Positions 25,896 through 37,562 of a DNA stretch of 64,000 bases are shown here, piece after piece (the stretch's first letter is position 1; every line of letters begins with the position of its first letter). The position numbers and the translations under genes were made by a program. Source of the DNA: Hyaloscypha bicolor E (taxonomy: Eukaryota > Ascomycota > Leotiomycetes > Helotiales > Hyaloscyphaceae); contig NW_020194555.1 of assembly GCF_002865645.1 (NCBI RefSeq), positions 2,878,288 through 2,942,287 on the forward strand, written 5' to 3'. Under the pieces are notes generated by a model. It did no database searches. It had not been told where the DNA came from and worked only from the letters and a program-made list of their open reading frames with translations.

Positions 25896-27769
25896 TCAAA
25901 ACTTTACACTCGTTTCCAGTCTCTTCATAGTACGATCCTCTTCGGATGTTTGCTGGTAACCCCACATTTTCATCGATCTGTCCCATATATCGACGACCAT
26001 CCCCATGGAGTTCACTCTAGCCCAGCTCGGGATCAACCCTCTCGCTCGGTTTTCATATACCGCTTCTACGTCTAGAATCCATTGGACTACGCTCCCTGCC
26101 ACAACGCTGTCCAAAGCCCCTCTCTCCTGGGGTCGGCAAGCATCAATTCTATAACCTCTCGTCGAAGGGAAGTGGCCGAGCACTTCACTCCAACAAGGTA
26201 AAGAGGAATGACGATGCCCACATCTAGCGCAAATTTTGGGGTGGAGCCACTCTGCACACGGGTGAGAATCTTCCTTGACAGATCGACGATATCCCACATC
26301 TCGGGTGTGTCTTCGAATTTGGTGTGCAAAGCAGTTTTCAGCGTCATGACCACAACCTTGAAATGCATCTTTAACATCAGCGAGCCGACAGTCTCTGAGA
26401 TATGACCCCTCTTCATCATAGGTTCGAAAGAGGAATACCATAGCCGTAGCTCGGCTATTGCCGTCTCTTTTCTCATGAAAACTTCGTTGAAATTGGCGTC
26501 ATTAGCCTCTCTTTCTACGGGCTTCTGATCGGGAGGGTAAAAGAGGCCCATGCATATATGCCAGAGATCCCCAAGTCGTCTCGTTATCAACTCCAGATAT
26601 ATTCTTGCACTTTGTAATGATTCAAATTCTCGAGGCATATTTCCTGCCCTGCAGATTAGTACAGCACATCGACAGATATTGAAGAGCATTTGAGCGCCCC
26701 GGGGCCGTCTTCGCTCCTAGGACACAAAGGATAAAAACGTGATGAGCTCATAAGACAGCCCCCAGGGACTCGGCTTTCATCTAAGGAAAATAGCATATAA
26801 TATGCGACTTACGAAGCACATTCGTGCCAGCAGCTCGCAAAGCTGCTTGCCGTTCTAGGGTAGCAGTAGGCCTGTTATACATTCCTACGTATTCACAAGT
26901 CTGAACTTCAAGCCTCCCAAATGTCTGCACCAGATCACCTTCAACAACGTCTGGTTTTGGAGACTTGAACCCCATAGGTATTTCGTTGGAGAAGGTGGCC
27001 TTCCATTCATAGATCAAACTCATGCCGGTAAGTATCTGCGCATTTGCAAGAGGATGGTTTCCGTGGAAAGCCTCGAAACAAGCGATGACCAGACAAGTGA
27101 TGAGTGTGGTTCTCAAATCCTGCTTGCCGTGCTCCACGGACTCCCTCATACTTCGTATAGCTTTGATATAATGGTTAAGCGCGATTCTTCGGTGAACATT
27201 GGGGGAATCTGGATCCTCTGAGAGATCTAGGTTTGAGTCATTCTCGGTCCGCGAGGTCATATATGTTTTGTCCAACGCCCCAATTGCAATGATTGCATGA
27301 CGAATTGCTGGTACTTGGCAAGTCTGTAACACAAGGCGCCGCCATGTTTCTGAGTCGAAGTATGGAGCGATTTCAAGAGCGGTCTTTTCCTTAAACTATG
27401 CAAAGTACTTTCTTTCGACTTCGTTTTCAAATCCGAATGTTGGAAGTAGGATCTTGATCGATGATTTGGGAAGTAGCACTTTCCGAGTGGATTTGACCAT
27501 TGGCGGAGCTTTTCTAGGCCGAACGTATCCATCACACTTCACTCCAAATTTCTGGCATCTGTGGCAAGTCGGTTTTCCTTCTGTGCAAAATATCAGCACA
27601 AGATACTGAGAAGTGGGATCGATTGGAAATGCGTTCTCAAGCTCCATGCCAGAGTGAACATACCATCGCACTTAACCCGACGTATCTTACAGGTTATACA
27701 TCCAGTCTTTGCGCGCTTTACCGACTTCCTGCTTCTCTTGGTCTTCTCTGTAGCAGCTGTAGTCTCCAT
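25896..27769 (-). pseudogene. Zn2Cys6 transcription factor, broken by a stop and a frameshift
   Basis: Fungal-specific regulator gene. Exons as modelled: 27664-27769, 26813-27580, 25896-26643. The zinc cluster reads GCITCKIRRVKCDEGKPTCH then RCQKFGVKC, split by an 83-bp intron. The second intron (169 bp, GTAAGT with a TACTAAT branch site) joins TNVLR to NMPREFESLQSARIYLEL. Two lesions interrupt it: an in-frame TAG at 27396-27398, between RKYFA and FKEKTALEIAPYFDS, and a one-base loss near 26111, where REGLW must pass to DSVVAGSVVQWILDVEAVYE in another frame. Both flanks of each lesion still look like typical regulator sequence, so decay is recent, or these are sequence errors. No intron with usable splice sites removes the stop. 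Confidence 0.8.
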
Positions 27770-28608
27770 ATCTGGGAGTCTTCAATTCCTGCTGCGTGTG
27801 GATTTTCAAAGACACACAGAGATGACGGAAGGAAAGAATCTGGGGAAGCTGGTGTCATTTAATAAATCGAACCTTCATGCAAAGCATCGGCCCAAGTCGT
27901 ACGAGCCGAGACTCCTGGTTGGCCGTTTCATTCCAGCCTCGCGTTAAGGGGAATTGACCTTCCCCAAGATCCTTGCAGGGACTCAAGGGCCCAACTTCAG
28001 CCTCGTGAATCTTGTGGTTTCAATTGCGACGCAGCCAATGGCAGCAAACAGCATCACATGGGGTGCCACTAAAGTCTCACTCGGGGCTGGGGTTGATCTC
28101 GGGTACGGAGGACTTCTGGTTCATCCGAAGTCCAGCCAAAGAAACACCCCCATAATCTACAATTCTCATCAACTTCAGGAATTTTGATCATACGAGTCAA
28201 TCTTCAATCATAAGCCTCATATCACATAAAATCAACGCTTTCGACGCCAAGAAATCAGCCTCCGAACGCCCTTGATCATTCTTCCACTCAAGCCCTTCGC
28301 TTAACCCCTGTCAATATACATTTCCTGCTTTCATCCCACCATCCCACCCCACCTGCATCAAAAGCGTCACCATGATGATCTTGCCAAAAATCACCACTTC
28401 TTGCAGTTCTTGCAGGACCCTGAAATCTGATAACCAAGAGGTTGATAAGATAAGTTTGATTTCTGCTGTTGCTGTGGCTGATGCCTTTTCTACAAGTACT
28501 TTCCCTCTCTTGCTCAATTCTCAACACCTGTTGCTCTGAACATTATCCAACTTCAGCAATAATTTGCACAAGAGGAATTGAGTGCCAAGTGCACTTCAAA
28601 TCGGCGTC
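27770..28608. other. divergent intergenic region
   Basis: An 839-bp gap between the regulator pseudogene and the PMP3-family gene, transcribed apart. Some open frames exist but overlap the regulator exons or lack family resemblance. Confidence 0.4.
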
Positions 28609-29189
28609 ATGATTTTTGAACGATCAATGGTCTTCCTCATCAACATCTTCTGTATGTCGTCTTCTCTTCCCGTAATCCACCCAAACTAATCAACCCAGGC
28701 CCTCCTATCTCAGTAATGCTCGTCGCTGGCCCAGGAATGGACTGCATCCTCAACGCAATCTTTTTCATAGCCGGCGTAATACCAGGCCATATCCACGGCT
28801 TCTACATAACATGCACCTATTTCCACCGCAAGCGGAAAGTAAAGAAGGGACGCTATCCTGGCGGCAGGAAAACCTTCATCTTCAGCGAGCAGGTCCGGAA
28901 TGGCGGGGCAAGTAACCAACATGTGAAGGAATTGCTAGTTGCGCAGAAGAGTAGAGAGCAGGAAGAGGAGGATATTAGGATGATGAAGAGGAGTAGTAGG
29001 AGTAGTAGGGCAAACACGGGATTAGGTCGGATGCCGAGTAGTATGAATACGGGGCCTGGGAGCGAGGGGAGGAAGAGTGTGAGGAAGAGTGGTGTTGTTA
29101 TATATGATGGAGAGGAGAGGAGACCTGTGGAGCGGAATGAGAGTGTGAATGTGAATTCGATAAGGGAAGTTGGTGGCTGGAGGATGTAG
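28609..29189 (+). CDS. PMP3/UPF0057-family small membrane protein with C-terminal extension
   Basis: Two exons (28609-28651, 28699-29189; 47-bp intron, phase 1) give 177 residues. The join produces FLINIFCPPISVMLVAGPGM, then DCILNAIFFIAGVIPGHIHG and FYITCTYFHRKRKVKKGRYP, the two-helix pattern of Pmp3/Sna/RCI proteins, which influence plasma-membrane potential and stress tolerance. The core is about 65 residues; the remaining ~110 residues are polar and basic (RMMKRSSRSSRANTGLG), like the longer Sna-type members rather than the 55-residue Pmp3. The CPP motif at the splice junction supports the intron. Confidence 0.9.
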
Positions 29190-29607
29190 ATGAGACGATA
29201 CCTGTTTTGAGGCTCCCAGACCATTGCTCACAAAGGCTTGATAGAATGAAACAAAACCTTTTCTTATTCCGAAGGCGACCAGGGGTATCCTCATTCTCCA
29301 TCTGGATGTTTCCGAACGATCTCAATATTCCTCTTCACCAAGGACATATTCGACGAAAGAAATCGTATCCTACAAACGTCTGCAAATCTGTGAACGCCAT
29401 ATCCCAACTAATAAACACCTTGTAGTAGTCAACCACCATATGGCGCGCATTTGTGACAGAAATTCGTTTATGAAAGTCGAAGTAGGTAGACCGAGTCACA
29501 ATGCGAAGTTGCGCCATTCAACGCCATGTGCGCCGCGGATTCTCTTCCAGAGACAAAAGGAAGAAGGCCGCCGCTGACGCGCGAGAACGTAGCTCCTGAG
29601 AGGTTCC
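29190..29607. other. intergenic between convergent genes
   Basis: A 418-bp gap holding the 3' ends of the PMP3-family gene and the H4-variant gene. Nothing recognised. Confidence 0.4.
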
Positions 29608-30379
29608 CTAGTATAGAGTCGTCTTGGAAGATCCACCCTTGTGATCAAAACCATAAATGGGGCGACCTTGACGGCGCAATGCAAAGATGACCTTGTATTA
29701 ATTAGTTTTATGTACCGAAGTAGCAGGAAGTGAACTCACGTCTGTGACAGTGATTGTCTTCCTCTTGGAATGCTCAGTAATCGCAACCACATCCTTCAGG
29801 ATCTATTTCGATTAGCAGAAAGCGGAGAGGAAAGGGTGAGGCAAAACCGACCCTCTCGAGATACTGTTTCAATGCGTACCGCGTTTCCTCATAGATAGTA
29901 GCCGATATTCTCTTTACGCCGCCCCGCCTGGCAAGACGGCTAAGTTATGTTATCAGCAGTGTTTGCAGGGTTGTATATTGCGGCGTGGCGTTGATTAATG
30001 TGTTGCAAGGTGGGTTCGCACATACCGGATATCGCTTTTTGCTACAGGAAAGAGAGTCAGCATGAAGTCGTCTTCAAATGGGTGATAAGGTCTCAACTTA
30101 CTGATTCCTTGTATGCAGTCCCGAGGAATCTTGCTGGAGTGCGACCCGAATCAGTTCCAAGGACTAGTGGACAAGAACGGAAAGAGCAAAGAAGAGTGAC
30201 ACCTACCGCATGCGCTTCGCACCTCTCATGCCTATTCCGCGTGAGGACTTGCCTCTCCCAGCTTCGTGCTGGCTGGACAGCACGGTCTTGCCTGCGAGGG
30301 TGGGCCGGCCGTTACTTCTGGGGTCACTTCTGGGTCCGAAAGGAAAGGCCCGACTCGCAGGAGACGAGAATGGTGCCAT
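29608..30379 (-). CDS. divergent histone H4 variant with extended N-terminal tail
   Basis: Histone-fold protein of the H4 family assembled from six exons: 30207-30379, 30102-30133, 30026-30041 (16 nt), 29852-29939, 29740-29802 and 29608-29691, giving 151 residues against 103 for H4. Core: [68 protein letters not shown]. The H4-like tail reads [20 protein letters not shown]5 and K16 equivalents are kept, K8 is Arg, K12 is Met and H18 is Met. About 40 extra residues precede it, rich in S, R and P, and the usual ending YGFGG is replaced by [15 protein letters not shown]. All five introns are GT-AG and the frame closes at each join. An H4 variant is known in Neurospora; the role of such variants is unclear. 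Start chosen at the ATG at 30379; an open extension upstream has no ATG. Confidence 0.9.
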
Positions 30380-30807
30380 GTTTGTTTTGATCTTGACCTT
30401 ACAAGAGCGGATTAACTTGCAGTCTATGTCGGCCAATGCAGTGGTGTTGTTTTTGAATACCTCGAGTCACTGTGAGGTTTCACAGTGCAAGGCGACGAGC
30501 CCCAGCCTTGCGCTAACGCGTTGAGGGGTAAGCGGCTTGAGAAGATGGAGTGAATCTAAAAAGTTAAAGGTGAAAAGAACGCTCTTCTTGAAGGTGACGG
30601 AAATCACTTTCAAAAGGTACGGGAGGAAGTTGTATCGAGGTCATTTAATTGATTCAAGTCTCTCGTATCGAGACTCTATTATTACGTGCGTGCTACCTGA
30701 GCTGCTGCATTATTAATGCACTGTAGTACCCAACGAATGTGTTTGCCTCTTCTACTCAGAACGCCATGAAAGTCATAAACCAACGATGCAATTATTAGTC
30801 GTGAAGA
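30380..30807. other. intergenic
   Basis: A 428-bp gap between the H4-variant start and the svf1 stop; presumably the H4-variant promoter. No TATA-like or histone-type divergent arrangement stood out. Confidence 0.35.
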
Positions 30808-32120
30808 TCATGGACAGATGAATGTTGCCTCCGAAAACAGGACACCTTGTTCGATAACCTCCTCGTCGCCAATATTTATCTTCAGAGGCATGGCCGGGTC
30901 GGTTGGAGAGTACTAAAAGCCCTGTTAGACTCGATGTATTAAAGGAGTTGGGGAATACAAACCTGGTAAATGTATGGCTTCGTTCCTGCAGCCCCTGCCA
31001 CAATCTTCTTCACGAACCCCGGTACGTGAAACATAACATCAATTCTGTCAATTTTGTCATTGAGAGGGCCAGAAAGAACGGCCTTAACATCCTTGCCGTC
31101 CTTCGTCTTCCCTGTCCACTCGAATGATACTTCCTCTGGTTCTGGCCACTCATTCTCGGGGTCTTCCTTGACTTTTTGGTGTGAGGCGACGCAAGAAGAT
31201 CCTGCCGTGATAATTTCTCCATCCTTGACAACCCCACCAACAGTGACCACGGTAGAACCATAAGATGGAGGGGTGATGAATTCCATCATTACAGCAGAAT
31301 AATTTGTGCCCTGGAAGTCGGCGAACTTCCATTTTGCGGCAGCGTGATGTGGTTTCATTCCCTGAATGGCATAGATGAATAGCCCATTCCCATTGAAATT
31401 TACAGGACCGTCCTTGGTCAAAATTGATCCCTCGCACTTATTCCTCGGCCAGAAGACATGCCTCATCGTACCCCAAGGTGCCTGTGGATCCGGCCCGAAA
31501 AATGTAGTCCCATCCGTTCCGACCTGGAAACCTGGTGCAACCTGTGTTATCTTGAGGTTGACAATAGAGCCCTCATTGACCATCGACTTAATTGTATATG
31601 TCTTGCCATCTTCGGACAACTCGACAGCGCAGTTTTCGGCGTAGAAGTTGCATTTGTCCTCGCTGAAGTCGACATCTTTGACTTGGTCAGAGAAGAAGAG
31701 CGGAGCTTTGTTTTCGCTTTTGGGGTAGAAAATCTTTGTGTTGAACTGAACAGTCGTCTTAATACCGCTTTGCACATCGTCAGCGATTTTTTGTGCAAGG
31801 AAAGTTTTAGGGATCATACGCAACGTTGCTGTAGATAACCTGAGCAAATCCGATGTGTCCGTTATCACCATTAAAGTAGAAGCTTGCTGTTTCCACGTTT
31901 GTCGAGTCCGGGGTAACCCATTTCAAGTCCTCTCGTTTGAGAATACTATAGGGTGTAGTTTCCGCTTGCTTGGCTACAGACCGAATGTGTGATGGGCCGT
32001 AGATTGGCTCCTGGGTGCCGGCCACGTTGGCCAGCCTTTTTTGCTCGAACGCACTGGTTAGACAAGCTCAACTATGATGTAGAAACAGAAAACATACTGT
32101 TGTTTCGCCCAATTCATCAT
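30808..32120 (-). CDS. svf1: survival factor 1 (Svf1) family protein
   Basis: Lipocalin-like protein that in yeast promotes survival of oxidative and diauxic stress and affects sphingolipid/ceramide traffic. Exons 32098-32120, 31820-32053, 30963-31767 and 30808-30912 give 388 residues. Spliced start: [20 protein letters not shown], then the family stretch [20 protein letters not shown] and [20 protein letters not shown], joined to [20 protein letters not shown]. Later motifs are [36 protein letters not shown] and the C-terminal [20 protein letters not shown]. Introns are 44, 52 and 50 bp. Exon 1 is only 23 nt. No signal peptide is apparent. Confidence 0.93.
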
Positions 32121-32886
32121 CTTGAAGGAACGTGTTGGTAGTTTTCTTAGGTTGAGGTCGTGGGGATTTGTTTACAGAAGGTTGAAATCTCCAAAATATC
32201 TAGTCGCCCCTCCTAGTCCACCACCTCGCCTCGCCTCGCCTCGCTGGCGGATCCCTTCTACGTCAGCAACCTCAATGGGTGTTCCTAGCAAGTCTTATCG
32301 GTACTCATTGCGACATCACGAGTCAATCAATGCGATGAACTTCATACTCGTACTGACTGAAACAGCTACGTCGCTCTCAAACAGAGAAAGTCATCTAATA
32401 TTAGGAACTTTGTCATCTCAAAAATGGAGCCTCGGATACCCCGGCAGGAGCGAGGTTCTGGTCCCTAAAAGAAGGACATCAACGTCAAACAGGGGCACAA
32501 TATACTTGGGAAACATTCGATTTAGATGGCTTTTGTTCCGAGACTACTTGGAAGTAAATTGGGTGTTCTTCATAAAATGTAAAAATCCGCAAATGTTCAG
32601 GAGTAAATGCCAAATATCCCTCACTTGCTGTGCTATTTGTATACAAGAACGACTTTTCTCTATACAAAAGGCACCTGCCAGGATACTCAAAGAATTAGGG
32701 AGACTGATACTCGAATATAGAACCACAAAACCTATGCTTCATTATCTTCTACGCCTGCTGAAGAAACTGACAACACTTCTTGCACGTGACTCAACCCCCT
32801 GACCCCGCACGGGCCTCTTGGAAGTTAATCGCGAAATATAAAACCTTCATGCTTTCAAGCTCTCGCATCACGGTAACCACATCAAC
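32121..32886. other. divergent intergenic region svf1/uL11m
   Basis: A 766-bp gap between divergent starts. Contains four copies of CTCGC in tandem near 32225-32245. A longish open frame on the + strand has no ATG near its start and no family resemblance. Probably promoters only. Confidence 0.45.
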
Positions 32887-33443
32887 ATGTCGAAAGCGCG
32901 CGTGGCAACAGATCAGATTGTGAAGCTGATCGTCGGGGCTGGTCAAGCCAGCCCAAGTCCGCCAGTTGGTCCTGCGCTGGGAAGTAAAGGTGTAAAGTCG
33001 ATGGATTTCTGCAAAGTACGCACCGTCGACCTCTCATCGTCCCCAGCAATTGAGCTTCAGAACAACCCCTAAGCTCCAATTGAAAATTCTAGAGTAAGCA
33101 CTTACAAGCCCACCAGGAATTCAACGCCCGCACGGCACACATGATGCCCGGAATTCCCATCCCAGCCCGCGTAACCGTACGACCCGACCGTTCCTTTCAC
33201 TTCGAGATCCGGACGCCTACAACGAGTTGGCTACTATTGAACGCCGCCGGGGTAGAGGAGAAGAAGGGGAAGCTAAAGGGTGCGGGTGGGAATGAGATTG
33301 TGGGGACAATCAGTCTGAAGCACGTTTATGAGATTGCGAAGATCAAGCAGAGTGAACTGCGGTTGAGTGGACTGAGTCTGGAAGGGATTTGTAAGAGTGT
33401 TATTGCACAGGCGAAGACTGTAGGGGTTGCCGTTCAACCTTAG
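32887..33443 (+). CDS. mrpl19: mitochondrial large-subunit ribosomal protein uL11m
   Basis: L11 family protein of the mitochondrial ribosome, part of the GTPase-associated centre. Exons 32887-33015 and 33117-33443, intron 101 bp, giving 151 residues, bacterial L11 size. Exon 1 encodes [20 protein letters not shown] and [11 protein letters not shown], and exon 2 continues [20 protein letters not shown] with the C-terminal domain ending [18 protein letters not shown]. The [10 protein letters not shown] motif is the L11 signature. In place of cytosolic features it has the short bacterial-type form, so mitochondrial location is inferred from family. Confidence 0.95.
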
Positions 33444-34847
33444 GGGTGATCTGGATGCTGGAAATGGATAGTACAACAGGGAGAATGTTGGATGTGGCGC
33501 TGGGTGTGGTGAGACAAGACTTTGTGGAAGAGCCGTTGCGTCGAAAGAGAATTTCGGCGTAAGATTCACAGGAAGGACGAATTTTGCTCTAGTACAGAGC
33601 TGTACTAGAGCTTGGGACGATGTGAAGTCATCAGAGATATGCATTGATCCATGGATCAAATTGCTTTATCGACATTGCGGCGGCATTTAGGAAAGGTTCT
33701 GTATGAAAAGGGGTACAACACCAAGTCCAGGGCTTTGTACATTATCGGGACATCGAGATAGTATAGTATGAAACCATACATCCCCAGCTCATCAGGCCGT
33801 TCTTGAGGCTTGCTATCACGTGTGGATCAGCCATCCGATGAATCCAGACCATGCCAATGCCGGTAACCGGACCCCCTTTTGGCCACCTCGGCAGGACCTG
33901 ACAAGCTTTCTCTGTGGCTCTACGATACCGGTATGGACCTGGTATACTTGAATCTAGGCATCCAAAACGGCACCGTACAACTTCAACCAAGCAGATCTGC
34001 ACGCCGACTTCCTGTTCCTCGGGCAATCATTGACCCTTCCTTACTTTGAAGGTGTGTGTGCATAAACCAGATACAGTGGTCTAGCTCCCAACATGCTCAA
34101 CTCAACTCTTCGGGGAAAGGGCTTTTGGGGGCTCGGGGTTCGCTCTCTTAAAACCGTTGGTCCCAAAACTTCATCGATGACTCTCCATTGTCAACAGGGG
34201 TAAGAAAATTCGGACAGTGAACAGTCTCCGGGCCGTTCACAGCCTTTGTCATCTTGCCGGATGTACTGCGTACAGAACATTCGAAAGCGCCGTCCCCTCG
34301 TGACGCAACTGGCTTGCACATGAAATTCTCTGCAAAGAATCTTTCTGGGCCCAATCGGAAATTCTAGAAGCGAGATGTGGCTTAAACAAGCAACAACGTG
34401 GAGCGCCCCTCATTGGATGAAGACCGCAGGCGTGGTTGGCCCACTCGCCGTATCCGTGTTCTGAGCGAGATAGATATTGCCTTTTCAGTCGTAGACAAGT
34501 GACGATGGCTTGCCCACCAGCGGGCGCGCTGTGCCTGCAACGTCGTCGACTTCCTGAGCTGCATCTTCCTGGATCCACGAGTCGTGTGTGCTTCTGCCAT
34601 CCATTGACAACTTCTTGCTGTGCATTGCAGCTGCTCCAATCCTACTCTATCCCGCCCCAGAGACATTTCTTTATCGGGCAGGACCCCCCCATCTTTAGCA
34701 CCCGCTTCAGTCTGCCCCACCACCACAACCACAACCGCGCAGAAGTTTTGCTCCACGGTCTGCCATCACTCAATCCTTCGCTATTAGAGAACCTGCTCTG
34801 TCCTCGTGCTTGCTCAAAGCTCAGCTTATCGTTAGTGCTCATTCGCC
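33444..34847. other. intergenic, 1.4 kb
   Basis: Contains a perfect hairpin 3' of the uL11m gene (separate entry), then the promoter and pyrimidine-rich leader of the kinase gene (C-run near 34685). Short open frames on both strands have no recognisable content. Confidence 0.45.
33586..33611. repeat. perfect 11-bp inverted repeat with 4-nt loop
   Basis: Arms GCTCTAGTACA and TGTACTAGAGC are exact reverse complements around GAGC. It lies about 140 bp after the uL11m stop codon, so it may fall in that mRNA's 3' region. Function unknown; strong stem by inspection. Confidence 0.7.
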
Positions 34848-37562
34848 ATGGCTGAGCAAGAGAATCAACAGCCGCAAGCAGGCCCCGTTGGTATGTCCAT
34901 GCTTACTATTCAGATGTTTCAATTACGCCATCTTCTGTTTCTCGGCTTTAATCCATAAGCATTAGTTTCGTTTCTGACAAACCCTCTTTCACAGGTCCTG
35001 AGCAGAATACGGCTTCTAGCCTTGATCCCAAGAAAGCCGATGCTTCCTCAGCAGTGCGCTTTGCATCTATCAACCAAGAAATCGAACCGGCACACATTGA
35101 CGCCATCTCGTCGCCGCAAGCTATCTCCGGGAAGGACGAGGAGAAGTTAAAGGAAATATCCAAGTCACTTCATGGCACACATCTACAGGAACGCCGGATG
35201 AGCCACTTCGCATTTGAACCTGTTTCTCTTCCCGCTTCAAGGGTACGTACACCTCTGTCTTCCATATCAAATCCGGGTTATCCGAAAGGCCAAAATGGAC
35301 ATGTCTTGGTACCCCACGGTGATTCGAATAATTCCCCAGGGAGAAGTTCGGCGTTCTGCCATTTCCCTGGATCCGGCATCAGCTACTCTACGTGCATTGA
35401 GGATGAGATATTAGATCTACCCCCCGCACTAATGGGACAGCCTCAGAGATGACCCACCTACTTGCATTGGCATATGTAGTTCTTTTCATCTCTTCTTGTT
35501 CTTCTTCTCCTTTACTTGTGTCTAATCCGTCGATGTCGCAGGTCCCTTCGCACGACGACAGTTCACACGAACCTAGCCGGCATAATACGCATACCTCCTC
35601 CGGCCGGCCGTCACCTCACCAAAGTCCTCGACCATCTTCGATGCACTCACCGCCCATTACACCGGCGGCAACAAGATCGCGGGACGCAATCGACGGCACC
35701 GTCAAAGGTGCCACTTTCCAAAAAGTCAAAACGGACGAGGACCCTGCAGCAGTCACACCACAAATCTCGCTACCCAATACGTCACCATCAACTACAAATA
35801 TAGACGATTCCCGGCCAGGGTCATCAGGCCAAACGGCACCGACGAGTCGTTCTACAGAGTCCACTGGAGCAGCACCAAAACACCACGGTGCTTTCTCGAT
35901 CGGTCCTGGTACACACGACTCGTCAGTCCCCGCCTCCCGAGATACTAGCCCCAGCAGATCATCAACATATACCAGACCCTTCACACCAGCAGGAGACGCG
36001 AACGACCCATACGCTGCTCATAAACGTCCTCCGCAGTCTAAGAATCTTGACGCAATCGATGCGAGGTTCAAGTTCACTGCTCTCGGCTCAAAGCACCGGC
36101 CAACGGGCTCCTCAAATTCATCCGCCAGCCTCCCAAGATCGTCTCGCAGTGCAGTTGACGTGAATGCTCCTGAAAAGAGGCACTCGAACATATTTGGGGG
36201 AGGTCACAAGGAACACTTGTCACATTTGCACGACGAAAGTTCCTCCACCATTCAGAGTAAGCATGGATCGATGTCAGAACTCAAGCGCTTCTTGAAGATT
36301 GGTGGGCACCACAAAGCGAAACGCGCAGCATCTCCAACTCCCTCCGCAAGATCTGGAACCAAGACCCCTCCTCATCACAAGACGCCTCAGCAGCTGCCGT
36401 TTGGGGACGATCATGGAATCCAGTCAAAGTATGGCAAATTTGGGAAGGTTCTTGGAGCCGGAGCGGGCGGTTCAGTGCGTTTGATGAAGAGAAGTAGTGA
36501 CGGAACGACATTTGCAGTCAAGGAGTTCAGAGCTAGGCATTCATACGAGACAGAGAAGGAGTACGCCAAAAAAGTCACTGCCGAGTTCTGTGTTGGATCT
36601 ACTTTGCACCATGGCAATATTATCGAGACTCTCGATATTATCAATGAGAAAGGAAAGTGGTACGAAGTCATGGAATACGCTCCATTCGATTTGTTCGCCA
36701 TCGTCATGACCGGGAAGATGTCAAGGGAGGAGATCAGTTGTTCGTTTCTACAGATTCTAAGCGGTGTCACGTATTTGCACAGTATGGGACTAGCGCATCG
36801 AGATCTGAAGCTTGACAATGTTGTCGTGAATGATCAGGGAATCATGAAGATCATCGACTTCGGCAGTGCTACCGTTTACAAATACCCTTTTGAAAACGGT
36901 ATCACACTCGCAAGTGGTAAGCCAGCAACATCTCCATTTTAAGTCAAGTGTGCTAATACGTTCCAGGCATTGTTGGATCTGATCCATACCTCGCCCCTGA
37001 AGTCTACGATGAGAGGAAGTATGATCCTCAGCCCCCCGATATCTGGTCCCTGGCGATCATATTTTGCTGCATGTCTCTCCGCCGATTTCCCTGGAAAATG
37101 CCACGAATGACGGATAATTCCTATAAGCTTTTTGCATCACCTCCAACTCCTGGAACAGATATCAGAAGGATATCTGACTCCCCATCGAAGTCCACCAACG
37201 ATTTAGATACCCCCGCGCGAGATGCCGTCCCTGACTCGCAGACCAATCCCACCACGGCAAAAACTGAATACGCAGCTACAAATGAAGCAAATGGAACAGC
37301 CCCCGAAGCTGAGAAGAAACCAGAGATCATTAAAGGCCCATGGCGTCTTCTCCGTCTTCTGCCGAGAGAAAGCAGGCACATCATTGGTCGTATGCTTGAG
37401 ATTAACCCCAAAAACCGGGCCAAGATGTCAGAAGTATTAGATGATCCCTGGGTCTCTGGGACACTAATCTGCCGCCAGGAGCTGGCAGGTGCCATTATCA
37501 GAGCCGACGGGCATGCTCACACTCTGGAGCCACCAGCACCACCTGCTCCAGCCGGAAAGTGA
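34848..37562 (+). CDS. HAL4/SAT4-type serine/threonine protein kinase
   Basis: Fungal NPR/HAL-family kinase; yeast Hal4/Hal5 stabilise nutrient and potassium transporters under salt stress. Exons 34848-34890, 34995-35242, 35542-36916 and 36967-37562 give 753 residues. The first ~460 residues are disordered and rich in S, P, T and H. The kinase domain opens [20 protein letters not shown], with VKEF carrying the ATP-site lysine, HRDLKLDN as catalytic loop, DFGSA in place of plain DFG-F, and [10 protein letters not shown] in the activation segment. An insert rich in S, T and A follows [16 protein letters not shown], as in HAL kinases, and the domain closes [20 protein letters not shown]. Intron 2 is 299 bp, unusually long for this window; part of it stays open, so an additional exon cannot be excluded. 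Confidence 0.9.

Noticed and set aside
26720..26810. Shorter second intron of the Zn2Cys6 gene ending at CCTAG near 26722
   Set aside because: Its phase does not match the donor. The 169-bp intron ending at 26644 with a TACTAAT branch site keeps the frame and gives the family-like MPREF join.
30380..30436. Upstream in-frame extension of the H4 variant
   Set aside because: It opens on TTG, not ATG; the first ATG at 30379 is the likelier start.
32122..32802. Open frame of about 226 codons on the + strand
   Set aside because: It opens on TTG, lies in the svf1/uL11m divergent promoter, and its composition and motifs match nothing.
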